Below, one piece after another: positions 40,135-50,538 of a stretch of 64,000 bases of DNA. How positions within the stretch are numbered: position 1 is the first letter of the stretch; every line of letters starts with the position of its first letter. The DNA lies in the NCBI GenBank assembly GCA_031261005.1, contig JAISKF010000017.1:1-64000 (forward strand), given 5' to 3'. The translations under genes were made by a program, and so were the position numbers. The notes beneath the pieces were generated by a model, which saw only the letters and a list, made by a program, of their open reading frames with translations, was not told the origin of the DNA and ran no database searches. The stretch comes from Enterobacteriaceae bacterium. Its GTDB lineage: Bacteria > Pseudomonadota > Gammaproteobacteria > Enterobacterales > Enterobacteriaceae.

Positions 40135-40896
40135 TTACCTCGACGTATTCCAATTTTTGTTAACCAGAATGGTTGAAAAATAAGGTAATCGCAGTCCGTC
40201 CTCTAACTTATCCAGCCGACGCCAGCACTGTTCTGTTGGCAACGTAGCATCTGCCATCATTAGTGCATAATCCAATAAATTCAGCTTGTTAAGCAGAGAA
40301 CGGATACGATCAAGACGTCCATAGACTTTCATTAACACCACGCAATCATGATTACGTAGTGCCTGTTCCAATTCATCTTCAGAGGCAGTGCAGGAAATCA
40401 CTGCCATGCTTTGCGCTTCCATTGCCAGCGGCATCATGCTGCTGGCAGCAATTGCGGCAAAAGAGGTCACGCCGGGAACAATTTCCAACCACGGCTGGCG
40501 ACCAATGCGCTCTAACAGAGAAACCCATGTACTAAACAACATGGCATCACCCAGTGTGATAAACCCCACTTTATGACCTTTGGCGACTTCATCTTTCAAT
40601 GCTTGTGCGACTTCGTCCCATACAGCAGCTTTCGCTTCAGGTTCAGCGTTCATTAAGAAGTGATAAGTCCGAATTTCAGTGTTGGGAGAGAGATATTCTT
40701 CAACGATAGTCAGTGCCAGACTTTCAGCTCCTTTCTTCCCTGCTGGCGCATACAATACGTCCAAGTCAGAGATAATTCTGGCACCTCTTACCGTAATAAG
40801 ATCACCTGCGCCCGGACCGACGCCGATACCATAGAGTCGTCCTGCCTGTTCATCTAATTTTATGCCTGCCTGCTCTTCTAACCATGTTCCTGACAT
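40135..40896 (-). CDS. cbiL: Cobalt-precorrin-2 C(20)-methyltransferase CbiL
   Basis: CbiL methylates C-20 of cobalt-precorrin-2 with SAM, the first step after cobalt insertion. The 253 residues show GIGVGPGAGDLITVRGAR near residue 24, GFITLGDAMLFSTW and EIVPGVTSFAAIAASS, all typical of this methyltransferase group. About 17 extra N-terminal residues precede the usual start, but I see no better start codon. The start overlaps the cbiK stop as TAATG. Confidence 0.95.
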   Translation of the reverse strand: MSGTWLEEQAGIKLDEQAGRLYGIGVGPGAGDLITVRGARIISDLDVLYAPAGKKGAESLALTIVEEYLSPNTEIRTYHFLMNAEPEAKAAVWDEVAQALKDEVAKGHKVGFITLGDAMLFSTWVSLLERIGRQPWLEIVPGVTSFAAIAASSMMPLAMEAQSMAVISCTASEDELEQALRNHDCVVLMKVYGRLDRIRSLLNKLNLLDYALMMADATLPTEQCWRRLDKLEDGLRLPYFSTILVNKNWNTSR

Positions 40897-41690
40897 TACG
40901 CGCGTTCCTCACAAGTTTCATTCAATGCTGTTGCCAGATGGCGGACAAACATCTGACGAATATTAGGGTTTTCACCTAACCCCTGTAACCACGGCACTAC
41001 GCTAATACCAGCCTGTTCAAGCTGTTTTTTCCACGAACCCTCTTCATCAGACGCCATATCATTAATGGCATGATCACCTGCCACCAGCATTAACGGCATC
41101 AGGTGAACTTTATGAATACCTTTGGCTTTTAAGCCGGTAATAATCAGATCAATTTCAGGATAGCTTTCCACCGCGCCAATGCGGATCGGTAAATTGCTGT
41201 TAAGTAGCATGTGGTCAAGGCAAGCATAGGCGGAAAAAGCATAATGCGTAGAGCCATGCCCCATAAAAATAGCGTATTCGTCTTGTAGCAATATCGGCAG
41301 TTGATACTGAATAGCTGCGATCATCTGTTGATAATCATCACGTTGGCTCAACAACGGCGCTCCCAATACCAGACGTTTAAAATGCGGGCGGAATGTCTCA
41401 ACGTCACGGACAATTTTTTCGTACTCATCACCTTTAATCACATGCAGCGATTGAATCGCCACATCGTCATAACCCGCAGCTAATAACTTACTCAGTGCTT
41501 GATGCGGCGTGTCAATCTGCAAGCCATCACGCTGTGCCAGCTTGCGAATAATCATGCCGGACGTGAATGCGCGGAACAGGGAGCGATCACCAAAAGCCGC
41601 AGCCAATTGCTGTTCACACGCCGTAATATTCTTTTCACAGGTTTCGTGGTAACTGGTGCCAAAACTGATCACTAATAATGCTTTTTTCAT
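40896..41690 (-). CDS. cbiK: Anaerobic sirohydrochlorin cobaltochelatase CbiK
   Basis: CbiK inserts Co(II) into sirohydrochlorin and commits the tetrapyrrole to cobalamin. The 264 residues match Salmonella CbiK. KALLVISFGTSYHETCEKNI is the N-terminus; the two catalytic His are in MGHGSTHYAF and LMLVAGDHAINDM. Its substrate should come from the dehydrogenase encoded at 54134-54805. Confidence 0.95.
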   Translation of the reverse strand: MKKALLVISFGTSYHETCEKNITACEQQLAAAFGDRSLFRAFTSGMIIRKLAQRDGLQIDTPHQALSKLLAAGYDDVAIQSLHVIKGDEYEKIVRDVETFRPHFKRLVLGAPLLSQRDDYQQMIAAIQYQLPILLQDEYAIFMGHGSTHYAFSAYACLDHMLLNSNLPIRIGAVESYPEIDLIITGLKAKGIHKVHLMPLMLVAGDHAINDMASDEEGSWKKQLEQAGISVVPWLQGLGENPNIRQMFVRHLATALNETCEERA

Positions 41691-41699
41691 CGTTTTGCC

Positions 41700-42500
41700 C
41701 TACTTAATCCGCGCCACGTTAATATGTTGAGTCACTAACTGTTTTATCTCTTGCAAACTTTGCACCTGAATCACGTCATCGCCGTCATACTGATCTGACG
41801 GACGGCAAACGATAATGCAGGGAATGCCTAACGTCAGGCATGGCTCGACTTTCTGCTGAAAACCGCCTTGTGCGCCGGACTCTTTAGTGATCACGACATC
41901 TGCCTGACAAAACTGGTACATCGCACGATTAAAATCAGCGCTAAAAGGTCCTTTGAGCGCAAGAATCTGATCGACGGTCAGCCCGCAAGATTCACACAAC
42001 GCGAGGACTTCCGATGTTGGCAATACGCGCGCCATCACGGTCATATCGGTAAGTAAACGGACGTAATCCGCTAACTGTTTGCTGCCAGTGGTCAATAACA
42101 CTCGTTTGCCTAATCGTTTAGCTAATTCACAGGCTTGTTCGATCGTAGTGACTTGATGTACCAGCGGGTGCTGCACAGCATGAATTTCGCTGGCTCGTTC
42201 ATAGCGGATTAGCGAAATACCTAATGTGTGGCAAGCCTGATACACATTTTGACTGAGCTGTGCCGCATAAGGGTGTGAAACATCAATCACCTGCTGCACG
42301 CTGTTTTGCTGAAAATAAGCCACCATTTGATCCCTATCCATGCGCCCGCAAACAACCTCACCGCGCAACCCTTGCGCTTGTTGAACGCCTGCCTCCGTTG
42401 CGACGGAAAGCTGGTAATGAATTCCGGCGTCATCAAGCATTTGGCAAAGTTGGCGAGCATCACTGGTGCCGCCAAAAACAGGGATCAACGGTTGATTCAC
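41700..42500 (-). CDS. cbiJ: Cobalt-precorrin-6A reductase CbiJ
   Basis: CbiJ reduces cobalt-precorrin-6A with NADH. The 266 residues show VFGGTSDARQLCQMLDDAG at the N-terminus, VIDVSHPYAAQLSQNVYQAC near residue 75 and ITKESGAQGGFQQKVEPCL near the C-terminus, as in the CobK/CbiJ family. It overlaps cbiH by 4 bases. Confidence 0.94.
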   Translation of the reverse strand: MNQPLIPVFGGTSDARQLCQMLDDAGIHYQLSVATEAGVQQAQGLRGEVVCGRMDRDQMVAYFQQNSVQQVIDVSHPYAAQLSQNVYQACHTLGISLIRYERASEIHAVQHPLVHQVTTIEQACELAKRLGKRVLLTTGSKQLADYVRLLTDMTVMARVLPTSEVLALCESCGLTVDQILALKGPFSADFNRAMYQFCQADVVITKESGAQGGFQQKVEPCLTLGIPCIIVCRPSDQYDGDDVIQVQSLQEIKQLVTQHINVARIK

Positions 42501-43222
42501 AGCTTGTATCCTCTTGGGGTGATCATTAGCCCGTCGCTGATATAAGTAGAGCGATTACCGACAATCACCAAGCTGGTCATATCCACCTGACTAAAATCCA
42601 TTTCACTAAAAGTAGTGATCCATTTTTCCTGCTTTTTACGTCCGGCGGCTTTTACCACACCAACGGGTGTAGAAGCTGGCGTAAACTGCGCCATTAACGC
42701 AAAGGCTTTAGCTAAATGCCCCTCACGCCCGCGGCTGCGCGGGTTGTAGAAACAAACCACGAAATCAGCCTCGGCAGCGGCTTTGATACGTTTTTCAATC
42801 ACGTCCCACGGCGTTAATAGATCACTAAGGCTGATATGGCAGAAATCGTGCATCAGCGGAGCGCCTAACAGCGCAGCCGCCGCAATACTGGCGGTAATAC
42901 CAGAAACCAGACGCACTTCAACGTTGCGTTTTTGCTGAGTGACGATCTCCAGAATCAGCCCTGCCATACCGTAAATACCGGCATCGCCGCTGCATACCAT
43001 CGCAACATTTTTACCTTGTTCGGCTAAATCAATCGCCAGTTGGCAGCGCTCAATCTCTTTGCACATGCCGGTTTTGATCACTTCTTTATCACCAACCAAC
43101 GGTTTCACCAGATGAGTATAGGTTTTATAACCCACCACCACTTCCGCCTCTTGCAACGCAGCAATGGCTTCTTGTGTCATCATGGCTTCACTACCTGGTC
43201 CGATACCAATTACAGTTAACAT
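42497..43222 (-). CDS. cbiH: Cobalt-precorrin-3B C(17)-methyltransferase CbiH
   Basis: CbiH methylates C-17 and drives ring contraction together with CbiG. The 241-residue SAM methyltransferase starts [19 protein letters not shown], with MVCSGDAGIYGMAGLILE and CFYNPRSRGREGHLAKAF as further marks of the CobJ/CbiH group. The start codon overlaps the cbiG stop. Confidence 0.95.
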   Translation of the reverse strand: MLTVIGIGPGSEAMMTQEAIAALQEAEVVVGYKTYTHLVKPLVGDKEVIKTGMCKEIERCQLAIDLAEQGKNVAMVCSGDAGIYGMAGLILEIVTQQKRNVEVRLVSGITASIAAAALLGAPLMHDFCHISLSDLLTPWDVIEKRIKAAAEADFVVCFYNPRSRGREGHLAKAFALMAQFTPASTPVGVVKAAGRKKQEKWITTFSEMDFSQVDMTSLVIVGNRSTYISDGLMITPRGYKL

Positions 43223-44289
43223 TACTGCGCTACTCCTAACGTCATGGTGACACCTTGCTGTTTTAAGGTTCGCCCAACCAAATTACCGTGACTCAGCAAC
43301 CAAGCGACTGGCTGAGAAACGCAGCCCACGCCGATAGTGCTACGGACAAATTCAGAGGACGGAAATTCGTGTTCTATTTCTGCCAGCGCACTGACAGGAA
43401 AAGTCTGAAACGGAACATGTTGCTGCTGCGCTAACTGAATCAATGCCGTTTCATCTTGTTTCAGTTCCACGCTGCCAATCATTTTTAATGCCAGCGGATC
43501 AAAATGATTTTCGCTCATCTGAATCGCTAATATCTCTGCCACTAGATCAAGCGCGACTCCACGGCGACAACCGATACCAGCAACAACCCGACGCGGCACT
43601 AACTTGAATACGGGAATAGCTAAATCCACACTTTCCTGCTGATAGCTGACGTACACCAAAGCATCAAGTTCAGGTAAATCATTCAGGTCATCAATGACGA
43701 TAAACCCGCGGGTGTCATAATTTTCTTTTTCTGCTGCCAGCCGCGAATCCCAGTAAATACCGACTTTTTTAGCGCTCACCAGCATTTGATTAACCGTCTT
43801 AACGCTGTGACGAAAGTTGTCGATACGCGCATCAAGTTGTTCAGCCAGCACATCAAGCGCGGCAATATGATTGACATCAGTTGCGGTGGTGATCACCGCC
43901 TGTCCGCCAAGCAGTTCAGCAAGCTGCCGCGCTAACGCATTGCCGCCGCCGACATGACCGGACAACAAACTAATGGCAAATTGCCCCTGCTCGTCCAATA
44001 CCACAACTGCCGGATCGCTTAACTTGTCGTTAATCACGGGGGCTAACACTCGTACAGTGATGCCAGTCGCACCGATCACAATGAGCTGATCATATTGGTT
44101 AAATGCCTGACGCAGCGCATGAGCAAAACTTTGCTGAAAAGGTGTAAATCCCTCTGCTAACAGCGCTAAACTGGTAAAACAACTCATTGCCAGATGCGGC
44201 TGCAAACGGCGCGCCAGCGCTACACCGCCCGGCGTTAAACAAAACAGGGCGGTGTTTTTTTCAGCGTGATTAAGCCTGACGGAACTCAT
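43222..44289 (-). CDS. cbiG: Cobalt-precorrin-5A hydrolase CbiG
   Basis: CbiG opens the delta-lactone of cobalt-precorrin-5A and releases acetaldehyde. I chose the ATG at 44289 ([20 protein letters not shown]), about 355 residues, which overlaps cbiF by about 20 bases; a longer frame starts at 44334. Conserved blocks are [36 protein letters not shown] and [15 protein letters not shown] near the start of the C-terminal domain. Confidence 0.94.
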   Translation of the reverse strand: MSSVRLNHAEKNTALFCLTPGGVALARRLQPHLAMSCFTSLALLAEGFTPFQQSFAHALRQAFNQYDQLIVIGATGITVRVLAPVINDKLSDPAVVVLDEQGQFAISLLSGHVGGGNALARQLAELLGGQAVITTATDVNHIAALDVLAEQLDARIDNFRHSVKTVNQMLVSAKKVGIYWDSRLAAEKENYDTRGFIVIDDLNDLPELDALVYVSYQQESVDLAIPVFKLVPRRVVAGIGCRRGVALDLVAEILAIQMSENHFDPLALKMIGSVELKQDETALIQLAQQQHVPFQTFPVSALAEIEHEFPSSEFVRSTIGVGCVSQPVAWLLSHGNLVGRTLKQQGVTMTLGVAQ

Positions 44290-45043
44290 GACTGAATCCC
44301 GCATCGTAAAGTTTGGAGTAGTGATACTCTTCACCTAAAAAAGCACCGACTAAAATCAGCGCGGTTTTGCTGATCCCTGCTTCTTTCACGCGCACAGCAA
44401 TATCATCTAATGTGCCGCGCACAATCTGGCAGTCCGCCCATGTCGCTTTGTACACAACGGCAACCGGCGTATTTGTCGGATAACCGCCGCCAGTGAGCTG
44501 CTTAACAACACCGGTAATATCTTGTACCGAAAGGAAAATCGCCATTGATGTCTGATGTGCAGCGAAAGATTCCAGACTTTCTTTCGGCGGCATCGGAGTA
44601 CGCCCTTCAATACGCGTAATAATCAGGCTTTGCGCCACTTCCGGCACGGTATATTCCACGCCAAGCTGAGAAGCTGCGCCTAAAAATGAGCTAACACCCG
44701 GCACAGAAACAAAACCGATCCCTTGCTCTGTCAGAATTTCGCCCTGCTCACGGATAGAGCCATACAGTGATAAATCACCAGTTTGTAAACGCACCACTAA
44801 TTTTCCGGCTTGCACGCCGTTAATCATTAAGTCGGTAATTTCCTGCAATGTCAGTCCCGCACTATCGTGACACTCCGCTTCTGGCGGGCAGTATTCCAAC
44901 AGCTCTTTATTGATCAGCGAACCGGCGTAAATCACCAGTTGGGCTTGTTGCAATAAGCGGTAGCCTTTTAAGGTGATCAACGTTTTATCACCGGGACCTG
45001 CGCCGACAAACCACACTTTGCTTTTATCAAAACATTCAGGCAC
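44270..45043 (-). CDS. cbiF: Cobalt-precorrin-4 C(11)-methyltransferase CbiF
   Basis: CbiF methylates C-11 of cobalt-precorrin-4. The 257-residue protein carries [40 protein letters not shown] and the SAM-binding region [20 protein letters not shown]. It overlaps cbiT by 8 bases. It should not be confused with the related uroporphyrinogen-III methyltransferase at 51379, which shares the fold. Confidence 0.95.
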   Translation of the reverse strand: MPECFDKSKVWFVGAGPGDKTLITLKGYRLLQQAQLVIYAGSLINKELLEYCPPEAECHDSAGLTLQEITDLMINGVQAGKLVVRLQTGDLSLYGSIREQGEILTEQGIGFVSVPGVSSFLGAASQLGVEYTVPEVAQSLIITRIEGRTPMPPKESLESFAAHQTSMAIFLSVQDITGVVKQLTGGGYPTNTPVAVVYKATWADCQIVRGTLDDIAVRVKEAGISKTALILVGAFLGEEYHYSKLYDAGFSHEFRQA

Positions 45044-45605
45044 AACACTCCTCCTTCTGACAGGAAATTAGATATGCGGGGTTATTCGGTTTGAAATAGT
45101 GTCCCTGTCCCAGCGTGGTTAGTGAACTTAACTGAATTTCACAGCAGTCCAGTTGCGCTACCGGACACTTTTGCAGATGGCTCAACGCTTGCGTCACGTT
45201 TTCCAGCAAGATAAAGGTCATCACTAAACGACCGCCTGCCGGTAGATGTTGCAACGACCAGTCAATTAACTCATTTAGTTTGCCGCCGCTGCCGCCGATA
45301 AAAATGGCATCGGCATTCTCTTCCATTGGCTGCGGTGCTATTCCGGCAACAATCTGAACGTTATGGCAACCGAAACGTTGACAGTTTTCATGGATCAAGC
45401 CTAACGCGGCATCATTACGTTCAATGGCGATCACTTGCAGATTCGGGTGGCGTAACGCCGCTTCAATAGAAATGCTGCCCGTTCCTGCGCCGACATCAAT
45501 CAATCGTCGGGCATCGCGCAAATCCAGTCGTTCTAACGCCAGTAACCTTACCGGCTCTTTGGTCATCGGCACGCGATGCCCGCGCAAAAATAGATCGTCA
45601 TTCAT
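45036..45605 (-). CDS. cbiT: Cobalt-precorrin-6B C(15)-methyltransferase (decarboxylating) CbiT
   Basis: CbiT methylates C-15 and decarboxylates C-12. The 189 residues form a Rossmann methyltransferase with [18 protein letters not shown] as SAM motif I and [16 protein letters not shown] further on. The protein begins [20 protein letters not shown], the family start. CbiE and CbiT are separate genes with a 4-base overlap, not a CobL fusion. Confidence 0.95.
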   Translation of the reverse strand: MNDDLFLRGHRVPMTKEPVRLLALERLDLRDARRLIDVGAGTGSISIEAALRHPNLQVIAIERNDAALGLIHENCQRFGCHNVQIVAGIAPQPMEENADAIFIGGSGGKLNELIDWSLQHLPAGGRLVMTFILLENVTQALSHLQKCPVAQLDCCEIQLSSLTTLGQGHYFKPNNPAYLISCQKEECCA

Positions 45606-46264
45606 GCGTCATCACCATCGGTAAGGGAGTTATCAAGAATCAGCACAACGTTCATGGCGTAATCTGAATCAGCGTAAGGTGTTGTAATATCGGGCTTGAG
45701 ATAGGTAATTCGCTGATTATCCTGTGATAAATTTTCACCTATCACCATTAAACGCTTTTGCCCGCGAGCTACAATTTCCGCCGCAATTTCACGCGGACCA
45801 ATATGTTTATCCGTCACCATGCCAATTTTGGAATGAGCAAGAAGCCAGTCAAAATCTGGCTTGCGCCCGTGACTGCTGGTGAGATAAATATCATTCATAT
45901 CCAGATGGATCTGCGAACAGAGGTATTGAATAGCGCTGATACCCGACAAAATTTGCACTTTTTCAACAGAGGAATGTTCAGCAGTAAAATATTCCGCAAT
46001 GCGTTTACCAATGCCGTAAAACAGAGGATCGCCTGATGCCAGTACCACAATTTTTGACTGACTATTTTTCTGGCATTGCCGCTCAAGCCATGTCAGCAGA
46101 TGCTCAATATCCGCACTGAGCCGTTTCTTCTCACCAGCAAAGTCAGGAAATAGCGCTAAATGACGAGCGCCGCCGACTAAAATATCCGCGTGTTGAACGG
46201 CATCTTGTAACGCTAAAGTTTGCTGCGCTAAAGCACCGGGACCAATGCCTGCTACGGTGATCAT
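45602..46264 (-). CDS. cbiE: Cobalt-precorrin-7 C(5)-methyltransferase CbiE
   Basis: CbiE methylates C-5. The 220 residues begin [20 protein letters not shown], followed by [20 protein letters not shown] and [18 protein letters not shown], typical of CbiE. It is coupled by 4-base overlaps to cbiD upstream and cbiT downstream. Confidence 0.94.
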   Translation of the reverse strand: MITVAGIGPGALAQQTLALQDAVQHADILVGGARHLALFPDFAGEKKRLSADIEHLLTWLERQCQKNSQSKIVVLASGDPLFYGIGKRIAEYFTAEHSSVEKVQILSGISAIQYLCSQIHLDMNDIYLTSSHGRKPDFDWLLAHSKIGMVTDKHIGPREIAAEIVARGQKRLMVIGENLSQDNQRITYLKPDITTPYADSDYAMNVVLILDNSLTDGDDA

Positions 46265-47442
46265 TGAAAATCCTCCAGAATCTCATTAATAGGGCGATTG
46301 CTGCCCAATATTTGATTATCAAAGGAGAACATCACCGCATCACATCGTGGTTTTTCTTGGGAAAAACGCAGCATTTGATTAATACGAAAGCATATTTTAG
46401 CGGCAATTTGGTCATACACTTTTTGCCAGCCCTGTTCGGCGATCAGTTCCATCGCTGCTTCGGTGGTATCGCTCTGTTCAATGGCTTGCAGCAGTGTTAA
46501 TGGCGCGCCCAGTAAAGCAAGATGAGCGATTAATGTTTCCATGCGCCCGTCAGCAATATGGCTATGAGTATGGAAAATTCCGGCAGCGATTTTCACTAAT
46601 TTGCCGGAATGCCCCACCAGCACCACATGACGGAAACCTAGCCGTACCGCTTCTTGCAGCATATAACCGACAAAGTTACTCATGGTGACAACATAATCAC
46701 TATTGATATGAAGCTGTTCACTGACAAAACGCTCGCCGTGATTACCAGGAACTAAAATAATTTGGTTTAACCCGCTGGCACGTTTCATTTCCAGCTCAAG
46801 GGAGAGAGAGCGTTTCCAGCTCTCTTCAGACATCGGCGTGACAATACCGCTAGTGCCGATAATCGAAATACCGCCTTTAATGCCTAGCCGATCGTTGTAG
46901 GTTTTCTTCGCGCGTTCTTCTCCCTCTGGCGCAAAAATCGTCACGTTAGCACCGCGATTCAAGCCAATCACCTCGCGCACCGCTTGTTCGATAGTTTGAC
47001 GCGGTGTTTTATTAATCGCGGCACTGCCGAGCGCTAATCCCACGCCATTACGTGTTACTCGCCCGATACCTTCGCCGCCGTCAATCTGGATCACGCCACT
47101 GTCATTAAGCACAACGCGCGCGTAAATCAACATACCGTGCGTTGCATCAATATCATCTCCGCCATCTTTGCGGATCGCAGCCGAAGCCTGCTGCCCTTCA
47201 ATCAGCGGGTGTTCGACATTTAAAAACAGCGTGATACCTGATGGCGTGACAATAGAAACCTGATCGATCACCTGCTGGCGCAGAATCATTAAAGCCGCCA
47301 CTCGCGCGGCTGCCGTTGCACAAGAACCAGTGGTGTAGCCTTTTCGCAGCGCTTTACCTTTATGCCAGACCACGCCCAACTCATCAGATTGCGGCATAAT
47401 AATGGTGTTCTGGCTAGGATTCTGGCTCGAATTCAGATTCAT
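46261..47442 (-). CDS. cbiD: Cobalt-precorrin-5B C(1)-methyltransferase CbiD
   Basis: CbiD methylates C-1 in the anaerobic pathway. I chose the ATG at 47442: it overlaps the cbiC stop as ATGA and has GGAGGTGAA just upstream. A longer frame starts at 47529 inside cbiC but looks spurious. The resulting protein has about 393 residues, with [20 protein letters not shown] near the N-terminus, [20 protein letters not shown] and [20 protein letters not shown]. Confidence 0.94.
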   Translation of the reverse strand: MNLNSSQNPSQNTIIMPQSDELGVVWHKGKALRKGYTTGSCATAAARVAALMILRQQVIDQVSIVTPSGITLFLNVEHPLIEGQQASAAIRKDGGDDIDATHGMLIYARVVLNDSGVIQIDGGEGIGRVTRNGVGLALGSAAINKTPRQTIEQAVREVIGLNRGANVTIFAPEGEERAKKTYNDRLGIKGGISIIGTSGIVTPMSEESWKRSLSLELEMKRASGLNQIILVPGNHGERFVSEQLHINSDYVVTMSNFVGYMLQEAVRLGFRHVVLVGHSGKLVKIAAGIFHTHSHIADGRMETLIAHLALLGAPLTLLQAIEQSDTTEAAMELIAEQGWQKVYDQIAAKICFRINQMLRFSQEKPRCDAVMFSFDNQILGSNRPINEILEDFQ

Positions 47443-48071
47443 TTCACCTCCGGTATCCGATACAGAATGGCGTTGATAATAGCCGCCGCTACATTGCTGC
47501 CGCCTTTGCGACCTTTGGCTGCGATACAATTCAATCCGCTGTTGATCAGGGCTTCTTTCGATTCGGCAGCACCGACAAATCCGACTGGCACACCAACTAC
47601 GGCAATCGGTTTGGCGTTATGCTCCATTAGCCGAAACAGTGCCGTTGGCGCATTACCGAAAACAAAAATCTTCTCGCCCGATTCTTGCAGCGCAATATCT
47701 ACCGCTGCCATTGAACGAGTGATCTGCTGCTGTTTTGCCATCTGCACAACACGCGGATCGCTGATATAGCAACAACATTGACTGCCATATTGCGCCAAAC
47801 GCGTTTTATTAATGCCGGAGAGCGCCATCGTGGTATCGGTATACAGTGTGCAGCCGCGTTGAATTCCTGCGCTGATCAGCGTTAATACATCAGGAGAGAA
47901 ATAGAGAATATCTAACCAGTCAAAATCGGCTGTGGTATGAATCACGCGCTTGGTAACCGCTTCCTGCCCCTGATCGGCAAAACGATACGCCGGACGAACT
48001 TCATGAATAATGTCACTAATAATAGAGAAACTATTTTCTTCAATTTTGGCAGGCTGTTGAATGTAGTTCAT
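47439..48071 (-). CDS. cbiC: Cobalt-precorrin-8 methylmutase CbiC
   Basis: CbiC moves the methyl group from C-11 to C-12 to give cobyrinic acid. I chose the ATG at 48071 ([20 protein letters not shown]), matching the Salmonella start, rather than 48116. The catalytic His lies in [14 protein letters not shown], and VTDTTMAL-like [13 protein letters not shown] and [14 protein letters not shown] are conserved. The protein is about 210 residues. A degenerate repeat separates it from cbiB, the only sizeable gap inside the cbi run. Confidence 0.95.
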   Translation of the reverse strand: MNYIQQPAKIEENSFSIISDIIHEVRPAYRFADQGQEAVTKRVIHTTADFDWLDILYFSPDVLTLISAGIQRGCTLYTDTTMALSGINKTRLAQYGSQCCCYISDPRVVQMAKQQQITRSMAAVDIALQESGEKIFVFGNAPTALFRLMEHNAKPIAVVGVPVGFVGAAESKEALINSGLNCIAAKGRKGGSNVAAAIINAILYRIPEVK

Positions 48072-48085
48072 GAAGTTCTGATTCC

Positions 48086-48170
48086 TCTTTTTGTTATAAA
48101 GGCAGTTGCTAACCACCCGTTAAACCATCGTGACATCATCAAGCGGTTATCAGCCAATCCCGCAGCGCTC
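48086..48170. repeat. Degenerate MITE-like core between cbiB and cbiC
   Basis: AAGGCAGTTGCTAACCACCC, TTAAACCATCGTGACATCAT and CAAGCGGTTATCAGCC align with the core of the other copies (AAACCACGGTGA flanked by GGCGGTTAACAACCGCC) but with many differences. It fills the 116-base gap between cbiB and cbiC. Confidence 0.5.
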
Positions 48171-48187
48171 CACCGAATAACGCCGTA

Positions 48188-49156
48188 TCAGTGATAAAAT
48201 ATGACAAACAGCAACGCAAACAGTATCAGTGCCATTACCGATGCGGCTTTCATTAATTTCGTGGTTTCAGGAATGTCTTCCAGATCAATTTCTCTGGTAG
48301 CGTCACCGATCCACGGTTTTTCGACCAATATCCCGAAATAAACATTAGGTCCGCCGAGACGCACACCCAATGCACCGGCAACAGTGGCTTCTGACCAGCC
48401 GCTATTTGGGCTTTTATGCTGATAGCGATCACGCCAGCCAATACGCAAAGCCTGCCGATAATCCAGTTTGAGACACCAGGCAGCAGCAGAAAGCAGCAGC
48501 CAACCAAGACGTGCAGGTATCCAGTTGGCAACATCATCAGCGCGGGCTGAAAACATACCGATCGCCTGATGTTCCGGTGTTTTATAACCCACCATTGAAT
48601 CAAGAGTATTGACGGCTTTATATGCCATCGCCAGCGGCGCACCGCCAAGCATCAGAAAAAACAGCGGTGCAATAACGCCATCTACCGTATTTTCAGCAAC
48701 GGTTTCAGTCACCGCGCGCGTAATTTGCGGCGGTTCCAATTGAGAAGTATCCCGCCCGACAATCCAGGAGAGTTTTTCGCGGCTTTCCGCTAAATCGCCT
48801 TTTTTCAGCGCTTGATAAACTAAGTCTGCGGCATCACTTAAACTGCGCGTCGCCAAAATGGTATAGATCATCCAGACTTCAAAAGCACAGCCCAGCCAGA
48901 ACTGTAATTCAAACGCCAGTTGCAGCGCCCAAAAACTCACCAGCCAAGTACTGCCAACGACGATAATCCACAGCAGAATACCACCCATTTTTAAAGCAAA
49001 ATCCGTGTTGCCCCAATGCGTTGCAACACGATGGCGGATCACTGATTCGGTTTTGCTGATAAGGCAGCCAATCCAGCGCACAGGGTGAGGCCAGTTTTGC
49101 GGATCACCTAATTTGAGGTCGAGTACAAAGGCGGCAAACCATGTAAGAACGCTCAT
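48188..49156 (-). CDS. cbiB: Adenosylcobinamide-phosphate synthase CbiB
   Basis: CbiB is the membrane enzyme that attaches (R)-1-amino-2-propanol phosphate, made by CobD, to adenosylcobyric acid. I chose the ATG at 49156 (MSVLTWFAAFVLDLKLGDPQ), which overlaps the cbiA stop as ATGA; the frame open to 49267 adds 37 residues unlike any CbiB. The protein has about 322 residues, with NWPHPVRWIG near the start, VAENTVDGVIAPLFF and NSGWSEATVAGALGVRLGG. Confidence 0.95.
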   Translation of the reverse strand: MSVLTWFAAFVLDLKLGDPQNWPHPVRWIGCLISKTESVIRHRVATHWGNTDFALKMGGILLWIIVVGSTWLVSFWALQLAFELQFWLGCAFEVWMIYTILATRSLSDAADLVYQALKKGDLAESREKLSWIVGRDTSQLEPPQITRAVTETVAENTVDGVIAPLFFLMLGGAPLAMAYKAVNTLDSMVGYKTPEHQAIGMFSARADDVANWIPARLGWLLLSAAAWCLKLDYRQALRIGWRDRYQHKSPNSGWSEATVAGALGVRLGGPNVYFGILVEKPWIGDATREIDLEDIPETTKLMKAASVMALILFALLFVIFYH

Positions 49157-50538
49157 AGATACTCCCGTGCAATTCGTAACCAGCGATGAAGTAACGCGGG
49201 TCGTTGAGCAAAATGAATATGTAGATAGCTGGCTAACGTATTGCCGTTTTGGTATCCGCCTTGCCATGTTTTTTCGATCACGCTATCCCGCTGTTTCGTC
49301 ATCGTGAAAACGGGACTAAATGATGAGCTGAAATCTGAATAGTGGAACTCATGCCCGCGCAGGGTTTCGCCTTTAGCAATCAGCACGGTGTCGCAGTTTA
49401 CTTTGGCTTCGCAATAACCAAAACGCATCAGGCATTTTTCCATATAGCTTTCACCAACAATCAGCCCCACCATAGAATGACGAACATTTTCGGCATCAAC
49501 TAACGTTTCCCCCAGATACATCAACCCGCCGCATTCAGCATAAATCGGGATACCTTTTTGGTGAGCCTGACGCAATGACTGATACATGGCGGAATTCGCC
49601 GCTAGTTGGCTGGCGTAAATTTCAGGATAACCGCCGCCGATGTATACCATCTGACATTCAGGCAATTGACTGTCGTGCAGCGGGCTAAAGCGCTTAATCA
49701 CCACGCCGGATTTTTCTAACAAAGTCAGGTTATCGGGATAATAGAAGTTAAATGCTTCATCTTCGGCAAGAGCCAGTGTCAATCCTTTGCCAAGTTCAGG
49801 ATCGATCAAACCGTCCGCACTGCCTGACGGCAACGCCGGTAATTGGGTGAGATCTAATAACTTATCAAGATCCACCGTTGCTTCGATCTGATCCGCTAAT
49901 AGTTGCCAGCGCGGATCTTGTTGCTGCTGTTGCGATTCACAGGCGGAATTCAACCCAAGATGACGCGACGGCAATTCAATGTCCGGCATCACCGGTATTC
50001 TGCCTAATACCGGAATCGCGCAATAATGTTCAATCGCTTGTTTTAATAGTTGATAATGACTGTCGCGGTTCACGCGATTAATCAGTACGCCAGCAATATT
50101 GACCGTCGGATCAAATTTTTGGAAACCCAGCACTGTCGCAGCAAGAGAAGTGGAAACGCCTTTACCATCGACTAATAAAATAACGGGACAACCTAATTGT
50201 TTTGCCATTGCAGCACTGCTGCAATAATCCAGCCCCGTACCGTAGCCGTCATACAGCCCCATCACGCCCTCAATAACTGCAACATCTTTATCCGCTAAAC
50301 ACTGGTTAAATAAGCCATTGAGAATAGAGGCAGGTAACATAAAAGCATCAAGATTACGGCTGGCGATGCCGGTCACAGCAGTATGCCAACCGCTGTCCAG
50401 ATAATCAGGTCCGATTTTAAAAGGCTGAATACGCATCTGCCGAGCCATTAAAGCGCGCATTACGCCAAGTGTAACGGTTGTTTTACCACAACCACTCGAC
50501 GTACCTGCAATCACAAATGCCCGTTTTTGCTGCTGCAT
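49153..50538 (-). CDS. cbiA: Cobyrinic acid a,c-diamide synthase CbiA
   Basis: CbiA amidates the a and c side chains of cobyrinic acid using glutamine and ATP. The 461 residues include the P-loop GTSSGCGKTTVTLGVM and a C-terminal glutaminase domain with YAECGGLMYLGE carrying the nucleophile Cys. AGGAAAGGCT precedes the ATG. It is the first gene of the long cbi-cob run; transcription must start in the 840-base divergent gap to its right. Confidence 0.96.
   Translation of the reverse strand: MQQQKRAFVIAGTSSGCGKTTVTLGVMRALMARQMRIQPFKIGPDYLDSGWHTAVTGIASRNLDAFMLPASILNGLFNQCLADKDVAVIEGVMGLYDGYGTGLDYCSSAAMAKQLGCPVILLVDGKGVSTSLAATVLGFQKFDPTVNIAGVLINRVNRDSHYQLLKQAIEHYCAIPVLGRIPVMPDIELPSRHLGLNSACESQQQQQDPRWQLLADQIEATVDLDKLLDLTQLPALPSGSADGLIDPELGKGLTLALAEDEAFNFYYPDNLTLLEKSGVVIKRFSPLHDSQLPECQMVYIGGGYPEIYASQLAANSAMYQSLRQAHQKGIPIYAECGGLMYLGETLVDAENVRHSMVGLIVGESYMEKCLMRFGYCEAKVNCDTVLIAKGETLRGHEFHYSDFSSSFSPVFTMTKQRDSVIEKTWQGGYQNGNTLASYLHIHFAQRPALLHRWLRIAREYL

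Noticed and set aside
46261-47529. Longer CbiD start at 47529 and longer CbiB start at 49267
   Set aside because: Both would overlap the upstream gene by about 90-115 bases and add residues unlike the families, while ATGA overlaps with family-like starts exist at 47442 and 49156.
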